Assembly (NCBI RefSeq): GCF_900111885.1
Contig: NZ_FOKG01000001.1
Coordinates: 372,001-436,000, forward strand
Source of the DNA: Amycolatopsis marina
Lineage (GTDB): Bacteria; Actinomycetota; Actinomycetes; Mycobacteriales; Pseudonocardiaceae
Reading direction: 5' to 3'
Length of the DNA stretch: 64,000 nt
Part shown: positions 33,247 to 42,068 of the stretch, piece by piece
Numbering within the stretch: position 1 is the stretch's first letter
How the letters are laid out: each line of letters begins with the position of its first letter
Translations under genes and position numbers: made by a program
Notes under the pieces: generated by a model
Seen by the model: only the letters and a program-made list of their open reading frames with translations
Databases searched by the model: none
Told to the model about the DNA's origin: nothing

Positions 33247-35103
33247 TCACGCTTCCGCCGGACCGGCCATGACGAGCTGCAACCTGTGCTCGCCCTGCGC
33301 CTCCAGCCGTACCGGAACGCCCCAGTCCTGCCTGGTCACGCGGCATACCGGGTGCTCGGCATCGCTGTCACAGCTGGCAGCCTGCGCGACGACCTGCAGC
33401 ACGCCCTCGCCGTGGCCTTCGGCGAGGCGGAGGGTGCGGGTGAGATCGGTGCCGACGCCTGCCCCCTCGGCCAGCAGTTCCGGTGGGGACGCGGTCACCT
33501 CGAGGCGGGTGGAGGGGCCGTACCTGTCGTCCAGCTTCTCTCCGGGCGGAGGTACGAAGACGACCGTGAACTCCAGCTCGCCAGGCGCGAGAACGGTTGG
33601 CGGACGGCGCACGACGTGCGCCTCCCCGCTGACGGTGTTCACGCTTCCGGCGGGCAGGGGCCGCAGGCGGTGCGCGGCCGACTCGACCACGAGCAGGTCC
33701 GTGCCGCGGACCAGCAGCCCGGACGGCTCGGCGAAGTCGGCTGCGAGTGTGCTGACCTCGTCGTTCACCGGATCATAGCGGCGGATGGCACCGTTGTAGG
33801 TGTCGGCGACGGCGACCGAACCGTCTGGCAGCGCGGCGACGCCGAGCGGATGCTGCAGCAGCGCCTCGGCGGCGGGTCCGTCGGCGTGCCCGAACGAGAA
33901 GAGGTCGGTCCCGACCGCCGTGCCGACGACGAAGGAGTCGCCCTCGCGCTCGATCCACCGCAGGGCCGAGGTCTCGGCGTCCGCCAGCCACAACCGCTCC
34001 TGCGTGGCGGCGAGCCCCGAGGTCTGCGCGAAGAAGGCTTCGTCCACCGCGCCGTCCCGCAGGCCCTCGACCGTGGTTCCCGCGAACCGCGACATCCGTC
34101 CGGTCAGTGGATCGAAAAGACCTAGAGTGTGGTTGCCTGCCATCGCGACGACCACGCCGCCCGCGGGCTCCCACCAGATGAGGTCCCACGGACTGGTCAG
34201 ATCGACCTCGGGGCCTGCGCCGTCGACCGGCCCGTTCCGCCACTGCTCGCCGGTGCCGGCGACGGTCCGGACGGTGCCGGAATCGAGCTGGAGACCGCGC
34301 ACCCGGTGCCCTGCGGTGTCGGCGACGAGGACGTCGTAGCCCGCGCGCTCGGCGACCTCCTGCGGTAGGACGGCCAGCCCGGACGGCTCGGCGAAGCTCG
34401 CGTCCTGCGCGGTTCCGTCAGCCCCGCCCCGGCTGCCGCTGCCGAAGCGCCGCAGGACCGTCGTGGCGTCCTCGGCCAGTTCGACGATGGCGTGGTTTCC
34501 GGTGTCGGCGACGAGCACGGTGCCCGCCGGAGTGAGTACCGCCTTACTGGGAAAGCGCAGGTCACCGGCCTGCTCCTCGGCCGGAACGTAAGGACTGCCA
34601 CCGCGGCGAAGAGTGCCCTTCACCTCGTGGGTCTCGACCAGGTCCGCGAGCACCCGGCGCAGGGCCTCCGCGTGTCCCTCGCCCGCCGCGACGTGCACGA
34701 CGTAGCCCTCCGGATCGACGACCACCAGCGTCGGCCATGCCTTGATCGCGTACTGCTGCCAGGTGACCAGGTCCGGGTCGTTGAGCACCGGATGGTGCAC
34801 TTCGTAGCGGCGCACCGCGGCCTCGATCGCGGCGGCGGTGCCCTCGTGCAGGAACTTCGGGGAGTGCACGCCGATGGTCACCAGCACGTCGGCGAACTCC
34901 TCCTCCAGCGGCCGGAGTTCGTCGAGGACGTGCAGGCAGTTGATACACCCCGAGGTCCAGAAATCAAGCAACACGATCCGGCCGCGGAGCTCGGCCAGCC
35001 GGATCCGCTCACCACCAGTGTTCAGCCAGATGTCGCCGGTGAGTTCGGGGGCGCGGACGCGCGCCTGTGGTCGTACGGAAGTCACATCCGGAGTCAACAG
35101 CAC
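33247..35103 (-). CDS. Thioredoxin-domain NHL-repeat protein (NHLRC2-like)
   Basis: A 618-residue protein. The N-terminal thioredoxin/TlpA-like domain (about 20-160) has the active site WTSGCINCLH (CxxC), as in TlpA-like and NHLRC2 proteins, and the cis-Pro segment WPTLVVVDPEGY. After it come about six NHL repeats (about 175-470) that should form a beta-propeller: VLVADTGNHAIVEL, VLVADTAGHRVRGL, LWLADAETSALRW, VAVADTYNGAIRRYD. A C-terminal beta domain of about 120 residues follows. There is no signal peptide, so the protein is probably cytosolic. A role as redox or thiol-linked scaffold is inferred. Starts at GTG 35103. Confidence 0.88.
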   Translation of the reverse strand: MLLTPDVTSVRPQARVRAPELTGDIWLNTGGERIRLAELRGRIVLLDFWTSGCINCLHVLDELRPLEEEFADVLVTIGVHSPKFLHEGTAAAIEAAVRRYEVHHPVLNDPDLVTWQQYAIKAWPTLVVVDPEGYVVHVAAGEGHAEALRRVLADLVETHEVKGTLRRGGSPYVPAEEQAGDLRFPSKAVLTPAGTVLVADTGNHAIVELAEDATTVLRRFGSGSRGGADGTAQDASFAEPSGLAVLPQEVAERAGYDVLVADTAGHRVRGLQLDSGTVRTVAGTGEQWRNGPVDGAGPEVDLTSPWDLIWWEPAGGVVVAMAGNHTLGLFDPLTGRMSRFAGTTVEGLRDGAVDEAFFAQTSGLAATQERLWLADAETSALRWIEREGDSFVVGTAVGTDLFSFGHADGPAAEALLQHPLGVAALPDGSVAVADTYNGAIRRYDPVNDEVSTLAADFAEPSGLLVRGTDLLVVESAAHRLRPLPAGSVNTVSGEAHVVRRPPTVLAPGELEFTVVFVPPPGEKLDDRYGPSTRLEVTASPPELLAEGAGVGTDLTRTLRLAEGHGEGVLQVVAQAASCDSDAEHPVCRVTRQDWGVPVRLEAQGEHRLQLVMAGPAEA

Positions 35104-35238
35104 CGGCCGGAAGACTGTTCCTGAGAGGGCGCCCGTGTGGTCCCGCCCTCAGGCCGTCGCTCGTACGCAGGCAAAAGCCGAGGTGGGAGGGCAGCAAAAC
35201 GGCGCGCAGCCACTCAGGACCGTCGCTATCGTGCTCGC

Positions 35239-36048
35239 ATGCGCGACACATCGGCACGCTACTTCTACGACCAGCTCGCCGCTGATTACCACCGAATTTA
35301 TCCCGACTGGGAAGCCAGTATGACTCGGCAGGCCCAGGCACTCGACGGTCTGATCCAACAGGAACTCGGCCCCGGACCGCGAACCGTCCTCGACTGCGCC
35401 TGCGGCATCGGCACCCAAGCCATTGGCCTCGTGGCACTTGGGCATCGAGTCGTCGGAACCGATCTCAGCCCAGTCGCCGTCACTCGGGCGGTCAGCGAAG
35501 CACGCGCTCGTCAGCGGCTATTGCCAGCCGCAGCAGCGGACATGCGCACCTTACCGTTCCGCCCCGCCGCATTCGACGTCATCGTCTGTGCCGACAACTC
35601 GCTTCCACACCTGCTCACACCCGAAGCCCTGCGCGCTGCGCTCGGCAATATGCGACGCGTTCTCAAACCCGGTGGCCTGCTGCTGATCACCACGCGCGCC
35701 TACGACGAGGTGCGCAAAACACGACAGCGTTCCACACCGCCGCAGGTCCTCGACGCTCCCGCCGGTCGGACGATTACCTTCCAGCTCTGGGACTGGCACG
35801 ACGACGGGGAGCACTACGATATCGAGCATTTCCAGCTCCTCCCACACGGAAAATCGTGGTCCGTCAGCCTCCGGCGTACGACGTATTGGGCGCTCACGTC
35901 GGACGAGCTCACCAGCTTCGCCGTTGCCGCAGGCTTCCGGGAAACCGTGTGGCACGCGCCAGAAAACACCGGCTTCTTCCAGTTGGTCTTAACCGCTCGA
36001 GCCCCGAGTACCGGGGAATGCGACGAACGAGCTGGCTCTCTGGACTAG
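35239..36048 (+). CDS. Class I SAM-dependent methyltransferase
   Basis: A 269-residue methyltransferase. Motif I is VLDCACGIGTQAIGLVALGHRVVGTDLSP (about residues 50-78), with the acidic AADMRTLPF and the late LKPGGLLLITTRAYDEV segments. The opening RYFYDQLAADYHRIYPDW is typical of small-molecule methyltransferases of the glycine/sarcosine type, but glycine specificity is not established. Start ATG 35239. It is divergent from the thioredoxin-NHL operon and followed by a gene-poor stretch. Confidence 0.85.
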   Translation: MRDTSARYFYDQLAADYHRIYPDWEASMTRQAQALDGLIQQELGPGPRTVLDCACGIGTQAIGLVALGHRVVGTDLSPVAVTRAVSEARARQRLLPAAAADMRTLPFRPAAFDVIVCADNSLPHLLTPEALRAALGNMRRVLKPGGLLLITTRAYDEVRKTRQRSTPPQVLDAPAGRTITFQLWDWHDDGEHYDIEHFQLLPHGKSWSVSLRRTTYWALTSDELTSFAVAAGFRETVWHAPENTGFFQLVLTARAPSTGECDERAGSLD

Positions 36049-36473
36049 GAAACGCCCGAAGGCCGGTTTTCGAGGAACACCGACCCTGCTCGGCAGGCCC
36101 AAGTCCGGGCTCGACTTGCCGGTGATCCGACTGGTGCCTCACGGCGTGTGGCGCACCGCGCCGGTGGCTTCCGGGGTCTTGGTGACCGTATCCGTCGACT
36201 GCGTGCTGGTGGCAGGCACTGTCCTGGCCTGCAAGACCTGCTGCTGGCCACAGCCTGTGCCAAGGCCTACCAGGGCGGCGACGAACGCGAGCGCGACGAC
36301 ATGGCGCGTGAAATGCATGAAGAGGCCAAATCCCTACGTGGTTCGAGTCACCGAGCGGTGACAGTACGTAGATCGCGAGCTTCCGGTAAACCGTTACCGA
36401 CTCGCACTTTCCCGGGAGAGTGCGATACCTCGCGCGTGCAACTACCGCACTTTTGTGGGAAAGTGCGAGCCGC
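36049..36473. other. Gene-poor stretch with probable gene remnant
   Basis: About 425 bases with no convincing gene. A protein-like piece appears on the plus strand at roughly 36215-36345 (LQDLLLATACAKAYQGGDERERDDMAREMHEEAKSL), with no credible start or ribosome site, so it is probably the end of a decayed gene. The right part holds the inverted-repeat array described separately. Confidence 0.4.
36401..36469. repeat. Nested inverted-repeat array (CGCACTTTCCC units)
   Basis: Four related arms: CTCGCACTTTCCC (36401-36413), GGGAGAGTGCGA (36414-36425), CGCACTTT (36446-36453) and GGGAAAGTGCGAG (36457-36469). The first and last pair perfectly over 13 bases. The first two form a 24-base near palindrome with one mismatched pair. 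The last two form a tight hairpin. It lies just beyond the stop of the convergently placed SRPBCC gene, so it may terminate transcription, or it may be a dispersed palindromic repeat. Confidence 0.6.
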
Positions 36474-36938
36474 TCAGGCGCCCTCGGCCTTGTCCTTCAG
36501 CCTGCGCAGTGTCGTGTCGATGTTGCGCCGGTTCTGCTCGTCCCGGTCGAAGACACCGGTCGCGGTCGAGGTCGGCAACTTCAGCCAGCCCGGCCGCCTG
36601 TCCCAGGTGCTCTCGGTGACGACACAGGTGTCGCCCGCCGCTTCGATCTCGTACTGCCAGCGGGAGATCGGCAGCCTGGCCGCGGTGACCTCGAAGGCGA
36701 ACCGTTCACCCGCGCTCGCGTCGGTGATGGTGGAGAGCGTGCTCCAGCGCCGGAGGCCACGGCGGTTGCCGCCACGGAAGCGGGCGCCGACCGCAGCGGT
36801 GGTGGCGCCGTGTAGCCAGCGAAAGGAGGAATACTCCTCAGCCAGTTCCGCGAGCACCCCCGGATCACTGACCAGGGCGTAGACGTCGTCGGCGGAAGCG
36901 TTGATCTCGATCCGGCCGGTCGCGTTGGGTTGGTTCAC
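36474..36938 (-). CDS. SRPBCC family protein
   Basis: A 154-residue START/polyketide-cyclase-like protein: ATGRIEINASADDVYALVSDPGVLAELAEEYSSFRWL at the N terminus, RFRGGNRRGLRRWSTLSTI in the middle and a long final helix (NIDTTLRRLKDKAEGA). This is the common actinobacterial ligand-binding or stress form. Single gene; the inverted-repeat array begins right after its stop. Ligand unknown. Confidence 0.83.
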   Translation of the reverse strand: MNQPNATGRIEINASADDVYALVSDPGVLAELAEEYSSFRWLHGATTAAVGARFRGGNRRGLRRWSTLSTITDASAGERFAFEVTAARLPISRWQYEIEAAGDTCVVTESTWDRRPGWLKLPTSTATGVFDRDEQNRRNIDTTLRRLKDKAEGA

Positions 36939-36976
36939 ATACCAACAGTATGGAACCCGTCAAGCCCTCAGCCTGT

Positions 36977-39340
36977 TCAGTTGCGCCGCAACATGCGGGT
37001 CATACCGGCGGCGACCGTGGTGGCGAGGATCCAACCCGAGGCCGTGAATCCCGTGGCCACCCACTTGTCCAGGCCGCTCATGTACCACCGGCCCTTGTTG
37101 CCGAAGTCGACGATCGGCACCAGCAGGTCGACGGTGTAGAGCACCGGATTCCAGTCGAGGCCGGTGTCATCGGCGTTCACCGCGCAGCGCGTCTCCGTGA
37201 TCCGCTGCAGATCGGGCACTCCCGCACAGTTGTCGGGGCGCAGCCAGAACCACAGACTGCCCGCGACCAGGAGCAGGAGCAGCCAGCCGAGCGCCCGGAC
37301 CGAGCGGTAGCCGTAACCGACCATCCACCGCTGCAACAGGCTCCACAGACGCACGGCGGGACCGAGGGTGCGATATCCGCGGGCGAGTGAGTTGTAGCGG
37401 AACTGCTGCTTCTTGAACAGCACGGTGGCGGCGTGTTCTTCGTTGCCACTGGTCCGCAGCATCGCGGCCAGTTGGTCGTAGGGGCCGGGCCGGTAGCCGT
37501 CCATCGCGTTGCTGAGCAACTCGATCCGCCGCTCGACGACGTCGTCGTCGCCCAGATCGATGGGCTCGGTCAGTGCGTCGTAGCGGAACTCCTCCAGTTC
37601 GATGCCGTCACGTGCGTGCCAGAAATGCTCGTTGTCCGCCAGCGAGGCACAGTGCGCGCGGCGCAACATCACCCGGCCTTCGGGGCGGCTCGCGGGATTC
37701 ATCAGGAACTCGTCGGCACTGACGTCGCTGGCGTCGAGCGCGATCTGATGCTCGGGGGTGGAGTGCAGGGTGGCGCCGGTGATCGCCACTCGCCGCTTGA
37801 CGGTGGCGCCGTCCATGTTGACTCCGCCCTCGGCCCAGAAACCGCGGTCGGCGTTCGCGGTGAGCATGATGTCCCTGCCCACCTGGACGGTACGAAGATC
37901 CACCGAGAAGCTGCTCGACCGCGCTACCGCGGGATTGCTGAACTGCGTGCCGAACAGTTCGATGCTGCCGCCGACGTCGACGCCCTGCAGGCGCAGCGTT
38001 CCGGCGACCGTGGAGTCGGTGAGCAGCAGGTTGCCCGCGATTCTGGATCGGCGCGCGGAGACCACGTCCCGTTCGACATGCAGCAGCTTCACGTTCCAGG
38101 CGAGGAGGTTGCCGCCGATCTCGACGTCGGCCATGCGCACCTGCCCCTCCGCGCGCAGGCCGGTCGCCTGGATATCGCCGTTGATCTCGCTGCCGTCCAG
38201 ATGCAACACCCTGTCGTAGTAGGGCTCGGCCTCGCCGCGCTGGATTCGCAGATGGGCGCCAGCCAGCCGCAGGGAGCCACCGATGTGCGCGTTGATCATG
38301 CGCAGGGTGCCGGTGCTCTGGAGGCTGTCGCTGAGTTCGACGTTGCCGCTGACCTTGACGCGATCGGCGATGAGCGCGGGACGGGGATCCACGTAGGGAT
38401 CGGCGGTACGCCAGGCGTCCACCACGATGGGACCGTCCTGGTTGACATCGAGCCTCGCCCCGCGCAGCACGATGTCGCTGTCGATGGTGGCGCTGGGGAG
38501 ATACACGACTCCCTTGGCGGAGAAGCGTTTGCCCTCTCCCGCGCGGCCGTAGGTGTCGACCTCGCAGAGCAGGCTGCCGCCGATGTGCAGACCGTTTCCG
38601 TTGAGCGCGAAGCCGTCGGGGTTACGGAGCGTGGCACCGGAGAAGTTGACGTTACCGCCGGCCCGCATGCCGGGAACGCGAACCTCGCCGTGGGTGTCGA
38701 GCCGGTAGGCGAGGAACGCACCGGTGACGACGAGGCGGTCGGCCTGGATCGCCTTGCCGCGCGGATGGTCGATCCGGGTGCGGGTGAGGACGACCGAGCC
38801 CTCGATGACGGCGTCGGTGAGGTTGATGGCGGCGTCGGGCACACCGCGATCCCTGTCGTTGGCGCGCCGGACGGTGGTCTCGTTGTCGGCACGGCCGCCG
38901 ACCTCCACCTCGACCACGCTGCGGATGAGCCGGACATCGTTGCGGCTGCGCAGGTTGCGCGCTTTGAGCCCTGGCAACCAGCACTTGCGGAAAACCAGCC
39001 CGAGAATCGTTGCCTCGCGCACGTCGGGCGGATACTCGAAGCGGCAGCGCTCGAAGCGGAAGAGGTACTGGAGTTCGGCGGCCCGAAGTTCGAGGCGGCC
39101 GGTGATGTAGGCGTCCTCGACCTGCACGATGGGAGCGTTGCTGGCCTGCCTACGCCAGCGGAGCAGCCCACCGGAGCCTGGTTCGAGGAACGGGCGAAGC
39201 AGGTCGTCGGCCCGCACCTCGTACCGCTTGTCCGGGTGTGGATCGAACGGATCGAGCGGCGGCCTCGGCGACTCGGCAGGAGGCGCGACGTAGTCGTCGG
39301 GCTCGCCCGACTCCCTCGCTCCTGGGCGGAGAAACGCCAT
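36977..39340 (-). CDS. Large beta-helix-like membrane protein of unknown function
   Basis: A 787-residue protein. Residues about 60-560 are a long series of short beta-type segments with repeating patterns such as ADRVKVSGNVELSDS, INAHIGGSLRLAGAHL, MADVEIGGNLLAWN, RSRIAGNLLLTDSTVAGTLRLQG and VDVGGSIELFGTQ. This resembles a right-handed beta-helix of the bactofilin or pentapeptide-like kind. Two or three membrane helices follow near the C terminus (about 690-715 GWLLLLLVAGSLWFWL, and 760-785). ATG 39340 has GAGGGG seven bases upstream. Relatives are sometimes labelled membrane-associated oxidoreductase, but I see no cofactor motif. The function is unknown. Confidence 0.8.
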   Translation of the reverse strand: MAFLRPGARESGEPDDYVAPPAESPRPPLDPFDPHPDKRYEVRADDLLRPFLEPGSGGLLRWRRQASNAPIVQVEDAYITGRLELRAAELQYLFRFERCRFEYPPDVREATILGLVFRKCWLPGLKARNLRSRNDVRLIRSVVEVEVGGRADNETTVRRANDRDRGVPDAAINLTDAVIEGSVVLTRTRIDHPRGKAIQADRLVVTGAFLAYRLDTHGEVRVPGMRAGGNVNFSGATLRNPDGFALNGNGLHIGGSLLCEVDTYGRAGEGKRFSAKGVVYLPSATIDSDIVLRGARLDVNQDGPIVVDAWRTADPYVDPRPALIADRVKVSGNVELSDSLQSTGTLRMINAHIGGSLRLAGAHLRIQRGEAEPYYDRVLHLDGSEINGDIQATGLRAEGQVRMADVEIGGNLLAWNVKLLHVERDVVSARRSRIAGNLLLTDSTVAGTLRLQGVDVGGSIELFGTQFSNPAVARSSSFSVDLRTVQVGRDIMLTANADRGFWAEGGVNMDGATVKRRVAITGATLHSTPEHQIALDASDVSADEFLMNPASRPEGRVMLRRAHCASLADNEHFWHARDGIELEEFRYDALTEPIDLGDDDVVERRIELLSNAMDGYRPGPYDQLAAMLRTSGNEEHAATVLFKKQQFRYNSLARGYRTLGPAVRLWSLLQRWMVGYGYRSVRALGWLLLLLVAGSLWFWLRPDNCAGVPDLQRITETRCAVNADDTGLDWNPVLYTVDLLVPIVDFGNKGRWYMSGLDKWVATGFTASGWILATTVAAGMTRMLRRN

Positions 39341-39627
39341 GACAGTCCCCTCAGTTCGGCACAAGTCCCCAGAGAAGCCGATCATGAGCGAGGTTCGCAA
39401 TCGGCCTAACGGAGTACAGCGGTCGTGTCAGGTGCCGAACTGGGACGCTTAGCGGGTGAGTTCAGTTCCCTGAGTCGGGCCAACCCGACCGCGGGGAGTT
39501 GGAGTGACGTGGCCTGATCCGGGCGAACGCTGTGGCACAATCAGGACCCGCGACAGTCGGTGAGGAGCCAGCCACAGACCGTACGGGGGTACGGCCAGCC
39601 TCGCCGACTGACCATGCAGGGGAGGGC

Positions 39628-40158
39628 ATGATCGTGGGACAGGAACCCGGCACGGCCGGACCGCAGGGCGTAATCGACACCATCAACAGCCCCGGACCGG
39701 CGGCACCGCTACCAGGCGCAGCGCCGATGCCGCTGCCGCCGACCGGCCAGGTGCAGTACAGCCAGGGCGAGACACCGGCTCCGCCACCGGACTACGCCGC
39801 CCTCGGCGGCCAGCAGGCCAAGGCCGACTTCGCCGCCGCGTCAGCAGGCGGCGGCTGGGAGTACGACCCGGAGGCGATGCTCGGAGTGATCCAGAGCCTG
39901 GATGACGTTGTCAAGGACGACCTTGGCCGGATGGAGAGCGAAGCTGACAAGATCGTCGGGATCGATCCGCCAGGCCACGAGGAGGTCAGCGAAAGCTACG
40001 TCAATGCCGCCAACCGGGCAGGGGCGTCGTGGAATGCGCAGTTCAGCAACAACAAAAACTTTCTCATCGCCTATATCGACACGCTGAAAGAGATACACGA
40101 CGCCTACCAGCGTCAAGACGAGGCCGCGCTGGACGCACTGCGCGGAAAGGACACCTGA
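39628..40158 (+). CDS. Type VII secretion accessory: small helical Pro-rich N-terminal protein
   Basis: A 176-residue protein. The first 75 residues are rich in Pro, Gly and Gln and probably disordered. The rest is a helical hairpin-like domain (DPEAMLGVIQSLDDVVKDDLGRMESEADKI, then SYVNAANRAGASWNAQFSNNKNFLIAYIDTLKEIHDAYQRQDEAAL) that resembles the ESAT-6/WXG100-like helical partners found beside PPE genes in Pseudonocardiaceae. The start is ATG 39628, or GTG 39634, which has GGGGAGGG at better spacing. It is the first gene of a cassette with a lipoprotein, a PPE protein and EspG. Partnership with the PPE protein is inferred. Confidence 0.72.
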   Translation: MIVGQEPGTAGPQGVIDTINSPGPAAPLPGAAPMPLPPTGQVQYSQGETPAPPPDYAALGGQQAKADFAAASAGGGWEYDPEAMLGVIQSLDDVVKDDLGRMESEADKIVGIDPPGHEEVSESYVNAANRAGASWNAQFSNNKNFLIAYIDTLKEIHDAYQRQDEAALDALRGKDT

Positions 40159-40788
40159 ATGGGAACCCGCAGTACTTTCACCGCTGCCCTGGCCTGCACC
40201 GCCCTCGCCCTCACCAGCGCATGCGACGACGGCAACACCACCGGATCACCCACAACAGCACCACCCACAACGACGGCACAAAGCCCGGCCAACTTCGGAA
40301 CACCAACCGTCGAAAATCCACTCGACACCAGCAGCATCGATGCCAAACCTTGCGACGTCGCCACGCCGGAACAAATGAATCAGCTCCCCGGAACCGTCAG
40401 TGAGTCAAAAACCGAAGACACCGCACTCAAAAGCCAGTCATGTGCCTGGTTCTTTGACGACGAAGACCAGTTTTCTCTCGGAACAGTGCGTGCGGGTACC
40501 AACTTGGAAGGCGGAGCCAACGGTCTGCGGACGTACTACAAGGCTCAGGCACAGGGCACGTTGACCGTTTTCAAAGAACTGCCACCGGTCCAGGGGTATC
40601 CCGCCGTGGCGTATGAACAGGGCGGAGAGCGCGAAGGAAAGTGCGCCATGGCGGTCGGCGTCCGCGATGACCGCGCCTACACCCTCACCGTCAGCCTGCG
40701 AAAAGACCATCCAAACTACTCCGACCCGTGCACCATCGGCACCAAGATTTCGGAGTTCGCGATCGAGTACTTGCAGGGGAAGCAATAA
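40159..40788 (+). CDS. DUF3558 family lipoprotein
   Basis: A 209-residue lipoprotein. The signal has lipobox LTSAC (cysteine at residue 22), then a Thr/Pro-rich linker, then a DUF3558 domain (about 60-205) with PCDVATPEQMNQL, SQSCAWFF, KELPPVQGYPAVAYEQ and AYTLTVSLRKDH...DPCTIGTKISEFAIEYL. Paired cysteines are likely disulfide-bonded outside the membrane. The ATG follows the previous stop with no gap, and its own stop shares a base with the PPE gene start. DUF3558 proteins are common in type VII-related loci, but their role is unknown. Confidence 0.83.
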   Translation: MGTRSTFTAALACTALALTSACDDGNTTGSPTTAPPTTTAQSPANFGTPTVENPLDTSSIDAKPCDVATPEQMNQLPGTVSESKTEDTALKSQSCAWFFDDEDQFSLGTVRAGTNLEGGANGLRTYYKAQAQGTLTVFKELPPVQGYPAVAYEQGGEREGKCAMAVGVRDDRAYTLTVSLRKDHPNYSDPCTIGTKISEFAIEYLQGKQ

Positions 40789-42053
40789 TGGCTTACACCG
40801 CTGCTGAGATCTTCATGAAGATGAACTCCAACTGCAACACGACTCAGCGGCTGGATGAGGCGCAGCAAGCCTCGCATCGCCTTGAGGTCGTTCACCGCGA
40901 AATGGCCAAGGCGCTGTCGAACGGCCAGAAAGACCTGAACGAGTTCTGGAAGGGCAACGCTGCCGAGAGCGCCACCGCCGGCCTGAATCCGCTGATCCAA
41001 ACGTCGGGAGCTACCGCCGAAAGGTTGCAGGGCGTTCGGGAGTCGATGTACGAGCAGAACTCGGTGTTTCACGAGACTCGGGGTTCGCTTCGGCCGGTCA
41101 GCACCGAACGTCCCGACGACTCCGGGTTGTTCGACTACATGTCCATCGGCGCCAGTGATGCCGAGAAGGCCGCTGCTCAGTGGGACAACGACAGTCGACA
41201 CAACATCGCCCAGTACGACGGCTACGCAAGGATCACCGAAGCGAACCGGTCGAGGGTGGCCGTCGAGCACGCTCCAGTCGACGCGAGTCCGGGCGCGGGT
41301 GGCATCACCACACCTCAGTCGACCGGCTCAGTAACCCAGGCGACAGGTAGTGGACCGAGTGTGGGTACCGGTAGTGGTTACAACGGGCCGACAAGTTCCA
41401 GTGGTTACAGCGGTGGGACCGGGTCTCCGGTGGCGCCTTCGCCGCAGGTCCAGAATCCGGCTCCGGCGCCTCCGCCGCAGCATCAGGTGCCGCCTGCGGC
41501 CAAGTGGCAGCCGCCGGGTGATGGGACGACGCCGTCGCGTGTCGCACCGGCTCCGCCCGGTGGTGGTCAGCGTCCTGGATATATGCCGCCGCGCGGTGGG
41601 TATGACGCGAACCGGAATCCGGGGTTCGGTCCTCCCGGCGGTGGTAGCGGTTTCGGGCCGGTAGGTACTGGTGGCGGATCGGGTTCTGCCGGTGGTTTCG
41701 GGCCGCGCGGTAGCGGTGGTTCCGGTTATGGCGGTGGGGCTCGTGGGTTCGGGCCGACCGGCGGCGCTCCTGGATCTGGCGCGCAGCCCGGCATGGGCCG
41801 AGGCACCGGGGCGGTCATGCCCGGCGAGAACCCCGCCGCCCGTGGGGGCGCGGCCGGATCTGCGGGTGCGACCGGTGGCCGTGGCTCGGGCATGATGGGC
41901 GGCCCCATGGGCGCAGGTGGGCGCGGTGGCAAGGGCAGCGAGGACGAGGAACACCAGCGCAAGATCACCCTGCCCGGCGACGACCCCGACTCCCTGTTCG
42001 GCGGCCACTACGAACGCACCACACCACCCGTCATCGGCGAACAGAAGAACTAG
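40788..42053 (+). CDS. PPE-family-like type VII secretion substrate with Gly/Pro-rich tail
   Basis: A 421-residue protein. The N-terminal helical domain (about 1-150) contains a WxG turn in LNEFWKGNAAESA and a later DYMSIGASDAEKAAAQWDNDSR region, similar to the PPE/WXG100-like proteins of Pseudonocardiaceae. From about residue 165 to 400 it is a low-complexity Gly/Pro/Ser-rich tail. The end is charged (EDEEHQRKITLPGDDPDSLFGGHYERTTPP). The ATG overlaps the lipoprotein stop by one base. EspG directly downstream is the expected chaperone for PPE proteins. Secretion is inferred. Confidence 0.78.
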   Translation: MAYTAAEIFMKMNSNCNTTQRLDEAQQASHRLEVVHREMAKALSNGQKDLNEFWKGNAAESATAGLNPLIQTSGATAERLQGVRESMYEQNSVFHETRGSLRPVSTERPDDSGLFDYMSIGASDAEKAAAQWDNDSRHNIAQYDGYARITEANRSRVAVEHAPVDASPGAGGITTPQSTGSVTQATGSGPSVGTGSGYNGPTSSSGYSGGTGSPVAPSPQVQNPAPAPPPQHQVPPAAKWQPPGDGTTPSRVAPAPPGGGQRPGYMPPRGGYDANRNPGFGPPGGGSGFGPVGTGGGSGSAGGFGPRGSGGSGYGGGARGFGPTGGAPGSGAQPGMGRGTGAVMPGENPAARGGAAGSAGATGGRGSGMMGGPMGAGGRGGKGSEDEEHQRKITLPGDDPDSLFGGHYERTTPPVIGEQKN

Positions 42054-42068
42054 AGCCCGAGGGGGGCC

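Noticed and set aside
35118..35152. Hairpin CCTGAGAGGGCG / CGCCCTCAGG between the NHL and methyltransferase genes
   Set aside because: It lies between divergent genes where a terminator is not needed, and the arms pair imperfectly. It could be a leader hairpin, but the evidence is thin.
37433..39409. 658-codon plus-strand frame opposite the beta-helix protein
   Set aside because: Composition is Asp/Val/Gly/Arg-biased without structure. The minus-strand protein has regular repeats, membrane helices and a ribosome site.
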